A stretch of 64,000 bases of DNA from Chryseobacterium sp. StRB126 (GTDB taxonomy: Bacteria > Bacteroidota > Bacteroidia > Flavobacteriales > Weeksellaceae), in assembly GCF_000829375.1 (NCBI RefSeq), contig NZ_AP014624.1, positions 2,170,001 to 2,234,000 of the forward strand, in the 5' to 3' direction. A model generated the notes under the pieces. That model was not told the DNA's origin, did no database searches, and was given only the letters and a program-made list of their open reading frames with translations. Below are positions 35,489-44,167 of this stretch, one piece after another (the first letter of the stretch is position 1; the number at the start of each line of letters is the position of its first letter). Both the position numbers and the translations under genes were made by a program.

Positions 35489-36826
35489 GTGTTAAGTAAT
35501 TCAAAGGTAGTCTTTAAAGATTACAATCCCAAGCAAAATTTTCTATTTCCTCCGAATTTATCGGAGTTAATAGAAGCTAATCATCCTGTACGAATTGTTT
35601 CAGAAGTTATAGACGGTCTGGATATCAGTAATTTAATCCGTAATTATAAACCAGGGGGCACATCGGTGTATCACCCGAAAATGCTTTTGAAAGTATTGGT
35701 GTATGGCTATTTGTGTAATATTTATTCTAGCAGAAAGCTGGAACAGGCTCTCAAAGAAAATGTTCATTTTATGTGGCTCAGTGCCATGAATCGTCCTGAT
35801 CATAATACTTTGAACCGTTTTAGAAGTGAAAGATTAAAAGGAGAACTCAAAGAGATCTTCGCACAAATTGTAGTGTATTTAGAGAAAGAAGGGCTGGTAA
35901 GCCTTCAGACTATTTTTACCGATGGTACCAAAATAGAAGCCAATGCCAATCGTTATACATTTGTATGGGGAAAGGCGATCAAAAAGAATAAAGAACGTAT
36001 AGAGTCCCAGCTTGAAGATTTGTGGAATTACACTCAGGAAATAGCTGGGGAAGAAATGAAAGATACTTCTGAGGTAACCTTTAAGTCTATGGATAAAGAA
36101 AAAATAAAATCTGCTATAGAAACGATAGACTCTACTTTGAGAAAGAAGAAAATCTGTCCTAAAGTCCGTCAGAAGATTAATTATGCAAAAAAAAACTGGC
36201 CGGATAACCTTGAAAAATATGAGAAACAGCAGGAAATTCTCCGGGGCAGGAACAGCTATTCAAAAACAGATTCTGATGCTTCTTTCATGCGTATGAAAGA
36301 GGATCATATGGGTAACGGACAGCTTAAAGCCGCTTACAATCTTCAGCTCAGTACCGAGAATCAGTTTATCCTTAACTATACGCTGCATCCTAATCCTGGG
36401 GACACTAAAACACTGCTCCCTCATATTGATAATTTTGAACATCTTTATCGTAAAACTCCCAAGGAGATAGTGACTGATGCAGGATATGGATCAGAAGAGA
36501 ATTATATTTTTCTTCAAAAGAGAAAAGTCAAAGCCTATATCAAGTATAATTACTTTGATAAAGACCAGAAAACTAAAACCATAACTTCTTCACCTTCTAA
36601 TCCAAAACTTTCAAAGCTCCGGCATAAGGCTCATAAGCTTCTTAATACCAAACGTGGAGTAAAGCTTAGAAAACAAAGATGCCACGATGTAGAACCTGTT
36701 TTTGCTCAGATCAAACATAACAAAGGATTTAAAAGATTTATGCTTAGAGGACAAAATAAAGTCGAAATAGAAATCGGCCTGGTTGCTATTGCTCACAATC
36801 TAAGAAAATTAGCGCTTGCAGGGTAA
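35489..36826 (+). CDS. IS1182-family transposase (shortened)
   Basis: 445 aa from a GTG at 35489. DDE-type residues are recognisable: FTDGTKIEANANRYTF (first Asp, about 150), IVTDAGYGSEENY (second Asp, about 328) and VEPVFAQIKHNKGFKRF (Glu, about 416). The N-terminal helix-turn-helix region (HPVRIVSEVIDGLDI, MLLKVLVYGYLCNIYSSRKL) is complete. Family members usually have a Cys-rich insert between YNYFDKxQK and the final Glu region; here this is missing and the two parts are joined by a Ser/Pro/Lys-rich linker. The protein is therefore about 60-70 residues shorter than usual; it may be inactive or a distinct subgroup. Confidence 0.85.
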   Translation: MLSNSKVVFKDYNPKQNFLFPPNLSELIEANHPVRIVSEVIDGLDISNLIRNYKPGGTSVYHPKMLLKVLVYGYLCNIYSSRKLEQALKENVHFMWLSAMNRPDHNTLNRFRSERLKGELKEIFAQIVVYLEKEGLVSLQTIFTDGTKIEANANRYTFVWGKAIKKNKERIESQLEDLWNYTQEIAGEEMKDTSEVTFKSMDKEKIKSAIETIDSTLRKKKICPKVRQKINYAKKNWPDNLEKYEKQQEILRGRNSYSKTDSDASFMRMKEDHMGNGQLKAAYNLQLSTENQFILNYTLHPNPGDTKTLLPHIDNFEHLYRKTPKEIVTDAGYGSEENYIFLQKRKVKAYIKYNYFDKDQKTKTITSSPSNPKLSKLRHKAHKLLNTKRGVKLRKQRCHDVEPVFAQIKHNKGFKRFMLRGQNKVEIEIGLVAIAHNLRKLALAG

Positions 36827-36940
36827 AATCTGCTCTTTTTTAAAAAAAATACATCCACAACTCATCAAAAAACTAAATCCTAAATAATTAAAATACAAAA
36901 CTAAGTCCCTCACAAAAAATTGCAATAAAAAAGAGACTGT

Positions 36941-36959
36941 CTTTTGAGACAGCCTCTTT
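36941..36959 (-). repeat. Right terminal inverted repeat of the IS
   Basis: Perfect complement of 35391-35409. With the preceding AGAGACTGTC it forms an imperfect hairpin and is followed by a T-run, so it can also act as terminator for the transposase message. Confidence 0.85.
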
Positions 36960-36985
36960 TTTTTGTTTTTCGGAATTTCAATCTA

Positions 36986-37016
36986 TTGTGAAGTAATAAA
37001 CCATTGCGTATATTTG
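36986..37016 (+). promoter_or_regulatory. Promoter of the AraC gene at 37058
   Basis: TTG (36986-36988), 20-nt spacer, TATATTTG (37009-37016). Expected start near 37022, giving a leader of about 36 nt. It lies outside the IS right end. Confidence 0.65.
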
Positions 37017-37057
37017 ATCATTAGGTGATATTTTACGAAAAATCATTGTAAAAGAAA

Positions 37058-37873
37058 ATGGAGGAAATTTTTAAAACATTCAGACCTCAAAGTTCTATCG
37101 TTAGAAAATACGTTGACTATTATTATTTGGACATTAAAAATAATAATACAACCAATGAGTTTCAATGTTTTCCACACTTTAATAACTCGATTTCTCTTTA
37201 TAAATCCCATATCAGATTAGAAACCAAAGAAGTGATTTATGATGAAAACTCGCCTCCATGTCAAATTTTTACGCCAATTCGGGAAAAAGTTCTGCATGTA
37301 AAACAATCCGGAAAAGTGTATAGAATTGTAGTTGTGTTTCATCCTTTGGGAATTCATCAGTTTTATGAAAACTTAGATTTCACAGATTATATTACTGGCT
37401 ATGATTTTTTTACTCAGAATGAACTGAAGGAGATTTTCTCAACAACAGATACTGAAATTCATAAAAACCTATTGGATAAGTCTCTTGAAAAAAGATTCAA
37501 GAAATTTAAAAATGTAATTCTTGAGAAATCGATTGAGTATATTTTCAATCATTACGAAAACTTTTCAGTGGAGAAAATTTCGAGAGAAATTGGTGTTAGC
37601 CGGCAGCATATAAACCGACTTTTTCAGGCTCATTTGGGAGTTTCTGTTAAAAAATTCAACGAAATTGTCCTGTTCAGACAAACCATCAACAAGAAACTTT
37701 TTGAAAATCCTGACCGTAATTTTACAGAGCTTGCTCACGAGTTTAATTTTAATGACCAGTCTCATTTCAATAAGACTTATAAAAACTTCACGGAAAATTC
37801 TCCAAAATCGTTTTTTTCTAAAGGAACTATCTTGGGACAGGAAGACACTCTTTTCTGGCATTTACTGCCTTAA
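37058..37873 (+). CDS. AraC family transcriptional regulator
   Basis: 271 aa. The C-terminal pair of helix-turn-helix motifs is clear (about 165-255: FSVEKISREIGVSRQHINRL and NFTELAHEFNFNDQSHFNKT), followed by the AraC signature region ENSPKSFF. The N-terminal half carries a DUF6597-like sensing segment (FRPQSSIVRKYVDYYYLDI, FTPIREKVLHVKQSGKVYR). Target unknown; the downstream neighbour is a decayed gene. Confidence 0.85.
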   Translation: MEEIFKTFRPQSSIVRKYVDYYYLDIKNNNTTNEFQCFPHFNNSISLYKSHIRLETKEVIYDENSPPCQIFTPIREKVLHVKQSGKVYRIVVVFHPLGIHQFYENLDFTDYITGYDFFTQNELKEIFSTTDTEIHKNLLDKSLEKRFKKFKNVILEKSIEYIFNHYENFSVEKISREIGVSRQHINRLFQAHLGVSVKKFNEIVLFRQTINKKLFENPDRNFTELAHEFNFNDQSHFNKTYKNFTENSPKSFFSKGTILGQEDTLFWHLLP

Positions 37874-37949
37874 ATTGTAATGTTCCATTTTTACAATTTT
37901 TTCTGATTTTCTCTTGTTAGCTTTGCCTCATAAATTGTATTGATGAAAT

Positions 37950-38230
37950 ATGATAACGATGCTACTGATTCTTTTTAGCTTTTAGTAGATCAACCGATAA
38001 GGATTATTATCCACTAAACGCAAATGATGATTTTTCAAGACTGATGAAGGAAATACAGACTGATTATCCGGTATTTCGTTTTAATGGATTGCCACATTGG
38101 TTTCCTCAGTTTGATGAAACTTTATTTCAACAAAAGAATAAACTATAACCATGAATACTTATTTGAGAATTTTTTAAATACTCAAGACCGGGAGCAGGTC
38201 TGGGTTAATTATATTGATGTAAAAATATAA
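37950..38230 (+). pseudogene. Decayed gene with frameshifts
   Basis: Three short frames join across single-base shifts into one coherent product: MITMLLILF (37950-), then LAFSRSTDKDYYPLNANDDF and onward to FDETLF (to about 38130), then NKRINYNHEYLFENFLNTQD to the stop at 38230. The opening hydrophobic stretch looks like a signal peptide. No family recognised. It occupies most of the 435-nt gap between the AraC gene and a retropepsin-like gene. Confidence 0.5.
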
Positions 38231-38255
38231 AAACCTATTGATTTCCGGGAAAGTA

Positions 38256-38289
38256 AAAACCTGCTTCGAAAGAGGCAGGTTTTGTTTTT
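38256..38289. terminator. Bidirectional terminator
   Basis: AAAACCTGCTTC and GAGGCAGGTTTT pair with one G-U around GAAA; a T-rich tract follows on the plus strand and A-rich sequence precedes, so it can serve the minus-strand retropepsin-like gene too. Confidence 0.7.
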
Positions 38290-38308
38290 ATGGGTATACT
38301 GAAAAAAA

Positions 38309-39157
38309 TTAATCCAAAATATAAATTTTCTTTTCCTTAAGATTAAAGCCCAGTTTCTTACCCAGCCAGTTAATACTTGTTTTACCCTCGTAAATTAATC
38401 CTTCAACAAAAAAGACATTAGGATTCTCAACTTTTGCAAACGAATTGGAAACCGTATTTACACTTCCTTTGTAGAACTTATTGGTAATCGCCGGATTGAA
38501 CTCACTTTTCTTTTCAATAAGCTGAAGCCCTTCTTTCTTAATATTTAAAGTGTTCATAAGACGCTCACTCAGCCAGAAAGAATCGTTTCCGGCACCGGAA
38601 TCCAGAAGAACATTGATCTTGATATTGTTTACATTAATATAAGTGGTAATATCCAGAGACTGGTCTGCATTGGTAGACAATTGAATATCTACTACTTTCT
38701 TTCCATTTAATTTTTCTTTTGGAAATACAATTTCTTTAGTGGTATAATCTATAATAAACTCTGTATCATAAAGCATGGGCAGGGAGATAAGTCCATCAAT
38801 TCCCTTAATCTCCATGTTGTGGGTTGCGTACCAGGTGTCTTTAAATTTTTTACCGTTAAAAACAATCTCTTTTGATTTGAACATGGGTACAGTCATCTGC
38901 TCTCCTGTAGCACGGAAGGCGGTAAGGAAATTATAAGAATCCTTTTGGCTAAGGTCTTTGGAGAAGTTACCCAGGAAAAGATTGACACCACCACCTGTGT
39001 CAAGAATAAAATTTCCTTTTTTACCCTCCACTTCGGCCTGTACAATAAGATGGCCGGATGGTAATATATTGATGGGCGATTTTTGTGCGAATGCAGTTGC
39101 TGAATATATAAATACAGATGCGGTAAGGATTGATTTTTTTAATGATTGATTGAACAT
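38309..39157 (-). CDS. Exported retropepsin-like aspartic protease family protein
   Basis: 282 aa from ATG 39157 (MFNQSLKKSILTASVF), with a signal peptide ending AFAQ. Two retropepsin-like halves, each with an Asp motif: NFILDTGGG (about 55) and VLLDSGAG (about 190), as in aspartyl proteases that are single-chain duplicates. Substrate unknown. The gene lies alone on the minus strand. Compare the degenerate relative at 20838-21692. Confidence 0.8.
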   Translation of the reverse strand: MFNQSLKKSILTASVFIYSATAFAQKSPINILPSGHLIVQAEVEGKKGNFILDTGGGVNLFLGNFSKDLSQKDSYNFLTAFRATGEQMTVPMFKSKEIVFNGKKFKDTWYATHNMEIKGIDGLISLPMLYDTEFIIDYTTKEIVFPKEKLNGKKVVDIQLSTNADQSLDITTYINVNNIKINVLLDSGAGNDSFWLSERLMNTLNIKKEGLQLIEKKSEFNPAITNKFYKGSVNTVSNSFAKVENPNVFFVEGLIYEGKTSINWLGKKLGFNLKEKKIYILD

Positions 39158-39333
39158 TGATAGTGTAGTTATTGTTTTTAATACCATTCATCATTAATTG
39201 ATGAATGCTGCAAATATAGGGTAAAGTTATTAAATCTATTCTTTTACTATGATTGAATCTTGCCATAAGGCAAGCATTCCAAAGGTTCATTATAATAACT
39301 CTACAAAACCAACTGATACAAAAACTATTATGT

Positions 39334-39705
39334 ATGAGTATCCCATTTGAAGCAGGAATTAATATCGCCATTAAAATTCCGAAAAGTAAATATGAGAAGA
39401 CGGTAGCCTTTCACAGAGATATTTTAAAATTAGCGGTGGAAGAAAAGAAAATTGATAACGCTACGGTCTCCAGAACCCATGAAGTGAAGTTTGGGAACAA
39501 TATCATTTGGTTAGACTGTGTGGATAATTACACGCATTCAGAAACCTGGTTACAGCTCACCGTTCCTAATGTTGAAGAGGCAACACAATATCTGCAATTG
39601 AATGGAGTAGAGGCCTGTGATGAAATTGAGGAACTTCCGGAAAATATGCATTGGATTACAGATTCGGCAGGTACAGTGTTTAATGTACAGCAAACTCCAT
39701 CCTGA
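39334..39705 (+). CDS. VOC family protein
   Basis: 123 aa from ATG 39334 (MSIPFEAGINIAIKIPKSKY). Glyoxalase-fold pattern: KTVAFHRDILKLAVEEKK and a C-terminal DSAGTVFNVQQ. The segment WLDCVDNYTHSETW has His residues that could bind metal. The gene has no close operon partners and is followed by a terminator. Enzymatic role not known. Confidence 0.7.
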   Translation: MSIPFEAGINIAIKIPKSKYEKTVAFHRDILKLAVEEKKIDNATVSRTHEVKFGNNIIWLDCVDNYTHSETWLQLTVPNVEEATQYLQLNGVEACDEIEELPENMHWITDSAGTVFNVQQTPS

Positions 39706-39735
39706 GATAAAAACAAAATGTCTTACAAATACAAG

Positions 39736-39768
39736 AAAAACCTACGGTAATGTGTAGGTTTTGTTTTT
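39736..39768 (+). terminator. Terminator of the VOC gene
   Basis: AAAACCTAC and GTAGGTTTT pair perfectly across an 8-nt loop, followed by GTTTTT. Confidence 0.7.
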
Positions 39769-39906
39769 ATAAAGGAAGAAAATTTTTATGTTTTAATACT
39801 TTTCCAAATCAGAAAAACTTAGATCCTGAATATTGGGTAAGGCTTTTATTTTTAACCTTTTGAGTTTTTTTAATTGTTTGGCGTATAGGTGATTCGATTG
39901 TATTAT

Positions 39907-40197
39907 TTATCGCTCACCTAAAGGGATATCTATTAATCCCTCCTGTTTCATTGTAAACTCAGCCTCGTTAATCGGTTTATATACCACTTCAGCACTCACG
40001 GGATATTTTGCAAGAAGACTTTTAGGTCTGATGGGACGTTTTTCCAATCCACCACCACAGTTTGGACACACATTTTTAAAAATATAGTCGACACAATCTT
40101 TACAAAAGGTACATTCAAATGTACATATCATGGCTTCAGGGGAATCATAAGGTAAGGGTTTCTTGCAATTTTCGCAGCTGGTTCTGACCTCTAGCAT
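39907..40197 (-). CDS. DUF1272-domain zinc-ribbon protein
   Basis: 96 aa. The DUF1272 pattern is unmistakable: SCENCKKPLPYDSPEAMICT, FECTFCKDCVDYIFKNVCPNCGG and KRPIRP. The Cys pairs suggest two zinc sites. Function unknown; typical length is 80-100 aa. No operon partners are apparent. Confidence 0.85.
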   Translation of the reverse strand: MLEVRTSCENCKKPLPYDSPEAMICTFECTFCKDCVDYIFKNVCPNCGGGLEKRPIRPKSLLAKYPVSAEVVYKPINEAEFTMKQEGLIDIPLGER

Positions 40198-40287
40198 GTA
40201 TTGAGTAGTTATGATTATTTGAAATACAAAGTTAGCTTAAATTTGATATATGCAATAATAAGCCTCTGATTATTTACTGAACTTTAC

Positions 40288-40503
40288 ATGATGAAAATAT
40301 TATTTGTTGAAAAAAATCACAATGTTGCTCTGGGAAGAAATATTATTATTAACAGTACTAAATGGAACCATCAGAAAGAGGAAATTAATGTTGACGTTTT
40401 GAAAAACGAGGCTAATACAGTTCTATTTACCTCTCCATTGGAAGGAGTAAAATATAAGATTAAAAATGTAAAAGTACCTGAGTTCGGGTTAAGCGAAGTT
40501 TAA
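40288..40503 (+). CDS. Small hypothetical protein
   Basis: 71 aa, no signal peptide, ending KNVKVPEFGLSEV. A start at the second ATG (40291) is equally possible. No family recognised; the last 30 residues (LFTSPLEGVKYKIKNVKVPE) have a beta-strand pattern, so it could be a fragment of a larger domain. Low support beyond an intact frame. Confidence 0.35.
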   Translation: MMKILFVEKNHNVALGRNIIINSTKWNHQKEEINVDVLKNEANTVLFTSPLEGVKYKIKNVKVPEFGLSEV

Positions 40504-40728
40504 GAATAGTGGTTCGTCGTTTACTTTTTTAATTTAATTACGTTTTTTTTGAAAGAAACAATATGAAGTAAAGCTACCCAAAATGTTCATCATAAAATTG
40601 TTCACACTTCTATGTCTAGAATTTTCCACGGGGCAATGATTTTTTCTTAATTTCTTAAGTCCTCTTCCCCCTAATTATCAAATGCTAAGCCCAAACCCTG
40701 AGCTTACTCAGGTGAGGAGTACGGTATA

Positions 40729-41091
40729 TCAGTGGTTCTCATTGCTTTTGTTCTTAAGTTCTTCATTAAAATCCTTGAACATATTTTCTTGGCCTACGAT
40801 GATATCGGTGATCTGGAAGTAAGGCACACCATATACCTTGGAGTCACGGAGCATTTCCATCATTAGTTTGTAGTCGTGGAGTTCGTCGGTAGTGACGAGC
40901 AGAAAGTCAGAAACTTTTGAATGGAAATATTCGCTATCGAACATCCTCACATTTACGGTCTTTGCTACCTTTTCAAATATCGGCATGAGTTGATCTTCAA
41001 GGAAATCACTACGTTGTTCTCTTGTCAGGGAGAGCCATTGTGGCGTTGCATTCATAAGAAGCAGGATGGTGTACGGTTTTTTCTTTTCCAT
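40729..41091 (-). CDS. Darcynin-like small protein
   Basis: 120 aa; YTILLLMNATPQWLSLTREQRSDF at the N-terminus and FHSKVSDFLLVTTDELHDYK fit the darcynin family, which has a dimeric alpha-beta-barrel-like fold and unknown function. It lies 146 nt downstream of a Crp/Fnr gene on the same strand. Base composition of this pair is somewhat richer in G+C than nearby genes, which may mark transfer. Confidence 0.65.
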   Translation of the reverse strand: MEKKKPYTILLLMNATPQWLSLTREQRSDFLEDQLMPIFEKVAKTVNVRMFDSEYFHSKVSDFLLVTTDELHDYKLMMEMLRDSKVYGVPYFQITDIIVGQENMFKDFNEELKNKSNENH

Positions 41092-41237
41092 AATGTCTTG
41101 TTTTTTTGGGTATTGCTATACAAGGAAAGCGCCATCAGGCCCATAAGGCGGGTTGTTTTATTTTAACGGTATTTGTTTTATCATACTGTAAAATTGGTCT
41201 CTGAAACTTTTAAATCCATTTACATAGGTAAAGAAAA

Positions 41238-41813
41238 TTACTTTTGGGCTATCTTTCTCCTGATTCGGCTGAGTTGCGTTGGGGTAATCCCTAGATAGGA
41301 TGCAATATGATACTGTGGAATGAACTGCTCAAGGGATGGAAAGTCCTTCTGGAAAATTTTATAACGCTTTTCGGCATCCATCAGTACAATCTCAATTTCA
41401 CGTTGTTCCTTTTGAATAAAGAACTGCTCGGCGAGGAGTCGCGAAATCCTTTCGATATCTGGACACGATGGATATAGCTTTTGGATATCCGCATAATTGG
41501 CAACAAGGAGCTCACAATCCGTGAGTGCCTGCTGATTGATGGCATTTGTTTTTTTTGAGATAAGTGAAGCATAGCCGCCGATGAAACAGTGCGGAAGGAA
41601 AAAATGCTTGTTATATTCAGTCCCGTTGTCGCTCCGGTAAAATGCACGTAATATTCCCGAATTTAGGAATCCAATTTCTTTTGCTATTTGGTTCTCACGA
41701 ATATAATACTGACCCTTTTTCAGTGTCTTGGCAGTAAACAGATTCGAAAATTTTTCCCAGCTAACGATAGAAAGAGGTGAGAGTCGGTCAAGAAAAGTTT
41801 TAAGTTCATTCAT
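41238..41813 (-). CDS. Crp/Fnr family transcriptional regulator
   Basis: 191 aa: beta-roll sensor (KKGQYYIRENQIAKEIGFLNS, NKHFFLPHCFIGGYASLISK), dimer helix, and a short C-terminal helix-turn-helix (QYHIASYLGITPTQLSRIRR) ending the protein. No cAMP-binding signature. Adjacent to a darcynin-like gene, an arrangement repeated at 53059-54018 with another Crp-type gene beside a small dimeric-barrel protein. Confidence 0.85.
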   Translation of the reverse strand: MNELKTFLDRLSPLSIVSWEKFSNLFTAKTLKKGQYYIRENQIAKEIGFLNSGILRAFYRSDNGTEYNKHFFLPHCFIGGYASLISKKTNAINQQALTDCELLVANYADIQKLYPSCPDIERISRLLAEQFFIQKEQREIEIVLMDAEKRYKIFQKDFPSLEQFIPQYHIASYLGITPTQLSRIRRKIAQK

Positions 41814-42207
41814 TGAGACTTAATTTCATATAAAGGTAAGAATTACAGGTTGTCTTTTAGCAACAGTCGCAGAAAAATTGATTTACTACATGCGCTGAAA
41901 ACAAAACTGAAGCATTGCAGAATGGACTATCCATAGAAAAATAGATGATAAGGAAGTTTAATATAATGGTATTGAGTAACACAATAAAATAAAAAGTTGG
42001 TAGTTTTACCAATTCTACAAATTGTTCATAAATAAGCGTTTTAGATGATTGAACGCCTGAAATGTTTATCGAAAAACAGGGGAAATTCTATCATAGTCGC
42101 GAATAGGATATCAATAAATACTAATTATTCCTTTACATATGTAAATGCAAGTGTTTTTTTATTATTGTTTTTTTGTCAGATAATTTTAATATTAAAAATG
42201 TCAAAAG
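41814..42207. other. Intergenic region upstream of divergent crp-like and MBL genes
   Basis: 394 nt, AT-rich. It must contain the promoters of both neighbours, but no exact TTG/TAnnTTTG pair was found. No hidden gene or strong hairpin seen. Confidence 0.4.
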
Positions 42208-43776
42208 ATGAAACGATTCATTAGTGAAAGAATAACAGTTATAGTAAGTGCTCTGGGAATTCTTTTAAATCTATTTCTAATTCCTATTCAATCCCGAATC
42301 TGGAATGGCCGTCAGGATTGTGTAATATCAAATTTCCTGACAAACTTTCTGGCAAAAGATGCATTGCTCGATGAGCCGGTAAAGTCAACTTTAAACATGC
42401 CACAAGAATATTTTAAATATGGGCATTATTTTGTTTTAGTCTATTTTTCTTTACTCATCGCAATTTGGACTAGTCGTTTTATTCGTCAGCGATGGCTGAA
42501 AAATAGTGCAATACTAATTACATCAATTGCTTTAAGTGCAAATATCTTAATTTATTGGGCCAGTGAATATTTAACTATTTATGCCCGTGAAGTATTCTTT
42601 AATTATATCGAAGTTCCAGCAATTGCAATCTTACTTATATTATTTACTGTAATTGCTTATAAATCAAAAGAACAAGATCATTCAAAATGGAAAAAGTATG
42701 TTTACTTATTGCCTGTTTTGTTAGCGCTTCTATGGACGATGGTGTTTCAATATATTCCGCATGCTCCTGTATTGGCACTTCTTATTTGTATTTTGATATT
42801 AAATTTGAATAACCAGCAAATACCAAAAATTGATGCAAAATATAATGGGTATACTATTATTGTACGAATCACTGCTATTATATTGATTGTTATTTCTTTT
42901 GGAATTTCGATTGCAGTCAAATATCAGCCAACTCTTATTGTTGGTGAAAATCAGGAGATGAAAATGGAAGCATTTTCTAAGGATTCAGGTATTGAATTGT
43001 ATGTATTTAATACTGGGTTTAACCGAATGACAAAAGCATTAAGTCCTACTTATAAAAAATGGAGACCATGCCCAATTTATTTAATCAAACATCCAAAGTT
43101 TGGGTATGTTTTATTTGATTCGGGAATATCAGAGAAAGTAGCACTTGAAGGTCAAAATGGGTTAGGATTTCCTATGTCTTTTTTATTTGAAAGTAAATCT
43201 AAATTCGAAATGCTGGCTTTTAATCAGATTAAAAAACTTGGCATAAAGCCTGAAGATATTAAATATTTGGCAATTTCACATCTTCATGATGATCATATAG
43301 GAACTGTCAACGCATTTAAAAACGCAACACTCATCTTAAATGGCAAATCAGAGCCAAAAGAAGGAAGTCTTCCAGGGTTTACACCAGCTTCTTCATTTAA
43401 AGAAAGTAATTCTTCGTTAGGGAAAGCATACGATTTGTTTGGCGACAAAACGATACAATTAATAGAAAAATCGGGACATACAGATAGTGATTTAATGCTT
43501 TTAGTAACCTTAGATCGGGGGCCTGTTTTACTAAGCGGAGATGCTGTTGTACACAACGACTGGCTTAAATCTAATGATGTTGAAAGACTGCCAACTCAAC
43601 CTGAGAACGCTGCAAAAAACAGAAATAATATTCGAAATTTAGGAACAAAAATGCCCGAATTGATAGTATTTCCAGGTCATGATATGCCAATTATTTGGAA
43701 AAACAGAACGGACGTTCATATTATTAATCCAGATTTTTTTAAAGCCAGTAATTTAAATATTACACAACAAAATTAA
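42208..43776 (+). CDS. Membrane-anchored metallo-beta-lactamase-fold hydrolase
   Basis: 522 aa. The first ~245 residues contain about seven hydrophobic helices with short loops (for example YGHYFVLVYFSLLIAIWTSR and IILIVISFGISIAVKY). The rest is an MBL-fold domain with the zinc motif SHLHDDHIG (about 356-364) and later Asp/His ligands (GDAVVHND, FPGHDMP). The HxHxDH subtype resembles AHL-lactonase-like hydrolases. The membrane part suggests the active site faces the outside or works on a lipid or diffusible signal; substrate unknown. Alone on the plus strand. Confidence 0.8.
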   Translation: MKRFISERITVIVSALGILLNLFLIPIQSRIWNGRQDCVISNFLTNFLAKDALLDEPVKSTLNMPQEYFKYGHYFVLVYFSLLIAIWTSRFIRQRWLKNSAILITSIALSANILIYWASEYLTIYAREVFFNYIEVPAIAILLILFTVIAYKSKEQDHSKWKKYVYLLPVLLALLWTMVFQYIPHAPVLALLICILILNLNNQQIPKIDAKYNGYTIIVRITAIILIVISFGISIAVKYQPTLIVGENQEMKMEAFSKDSGIELYVFNTGFNRMTKALSPTYKKWRPCPIYLIKHPKFGYVLFDSGISEKVALEGQNGLGFPMSFLFESKSKFEMLAFNQIKKLGIKPEDIKYLAISHLHDDHIGTVNAFKNATLILNGKSEPKEGSLPGFTPASSFKESNSSLGKAYDLFGDKTIQLIEKSGHTDSDLMLLVTLDRGPVLLSGDAVVHNDWLKSNDVERLPTQPENAAKNRNNIRNLGTKMPELIVFPGHDMPIIWKNRTDVHIINPDFFKASNLNITQQN

Positions 43777-43948
43777 AAGCTTCGTAATCATTCCTAAATG
43801 CTCTAGTAGTAAAAGTATGACTAATAGATTTTTATGGGTGTAAAAAAGGAGATGGCTATGTGATCCCGTTGGGAGTGTCTCAATCCTCTAATCTCATTAT
43901 AACTAGCTCTAAACTAAATAATTCCGATCGAATTTATTCGAAGAGAAT

Positions 43949-43970
43949 ACCTCGAGGCTTGCCTCGGGGT
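43949..43970. repeat. Palindromic element in a long gene-free stretch
   Basis: ACCTCGAGGC-TT-GCCTCGGGGT, a 10-bp stem with one G-U pair. GC-rich in an AT-rich region; may be a REP-like repeat. The surrounding 43777-44080 interval shows no gene. Confidence 0.45.
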
Positions 43971-44080
43971 AGTTTATTGTTATTATCTCATTGGAAGGTT
44001 GAGAAATTTTCTACTTTCCGATATTTCATTGAAAATTCTACTGGTAATTTGATTTTTTTTTGATACTTCCTTTAAAACAA

Positions 44081-44114
44081 AAAACGCTGTAAACATCAAT
44101 GTTTACAGCGTTTT
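44081..44114 (-). terminator. Strong hairpin, terminator on the minus strand
   Basis: AAAACGCTGTAAACAT and ATGTTTACAGCGTTTT form a perfect 16-bp stem with a 2-nt centre. On the minus strand it is followed by T-rich sequence. It directly follows a tRNA-3'-end-like segment (44144-44167) on that strand. Confidence 0.7.
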
Positions 44115-44143
44115 AGCTTATTTTGGTTTCTCAACCAGCGGGA

Positions 44144-44167
44144 TGAGCGGGAGGCCTGTCGAACTCC
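44144..44167 (-). other. tRNA 3'-end-like sequence (possible attachment-site scar)
   Basis: On the minus strand the segment reads GGAGTTCGACAGGCCTCC followed by CGCTCA: a TTCGA T-loop, then five and seven bases as expected for a T-stem and acceptor strand. The 5' part of a tRNA is absent. With the terminator just downstream it resembles the duplicated 3' end left when an element integrates into a tRNA gene. The tRNA identity was not resolved. From here to 44601 there is no gene. Confidence 0.35.

Larger units (their letters stand above)
35391..36959 (+). mobile_element. IS1182-family insertion sequence
   Basis: A 1569-bp unit bounded by perfect 19-bp inverted repeats AAAGAGGCTGTCTCAAAAG (35391-35409 and, complemented, 36941-36959), enclosing one transposase gene (35489-36826). 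Each end can itself fold into a terminator-like hairpin. A convincing target-site duplication was not seen; the flanks are AT-rich. The 23-nt distance to the VOC gene and 98 nt to the AraC gene mean both neighbours appear intact. Confidence 0.85.

Noticed and set aside
43860..44063. 67-codon plus-strand frame
   Set aside because: Contains a GC-rich palindrome and has no family resemblance or start context; likely chance.
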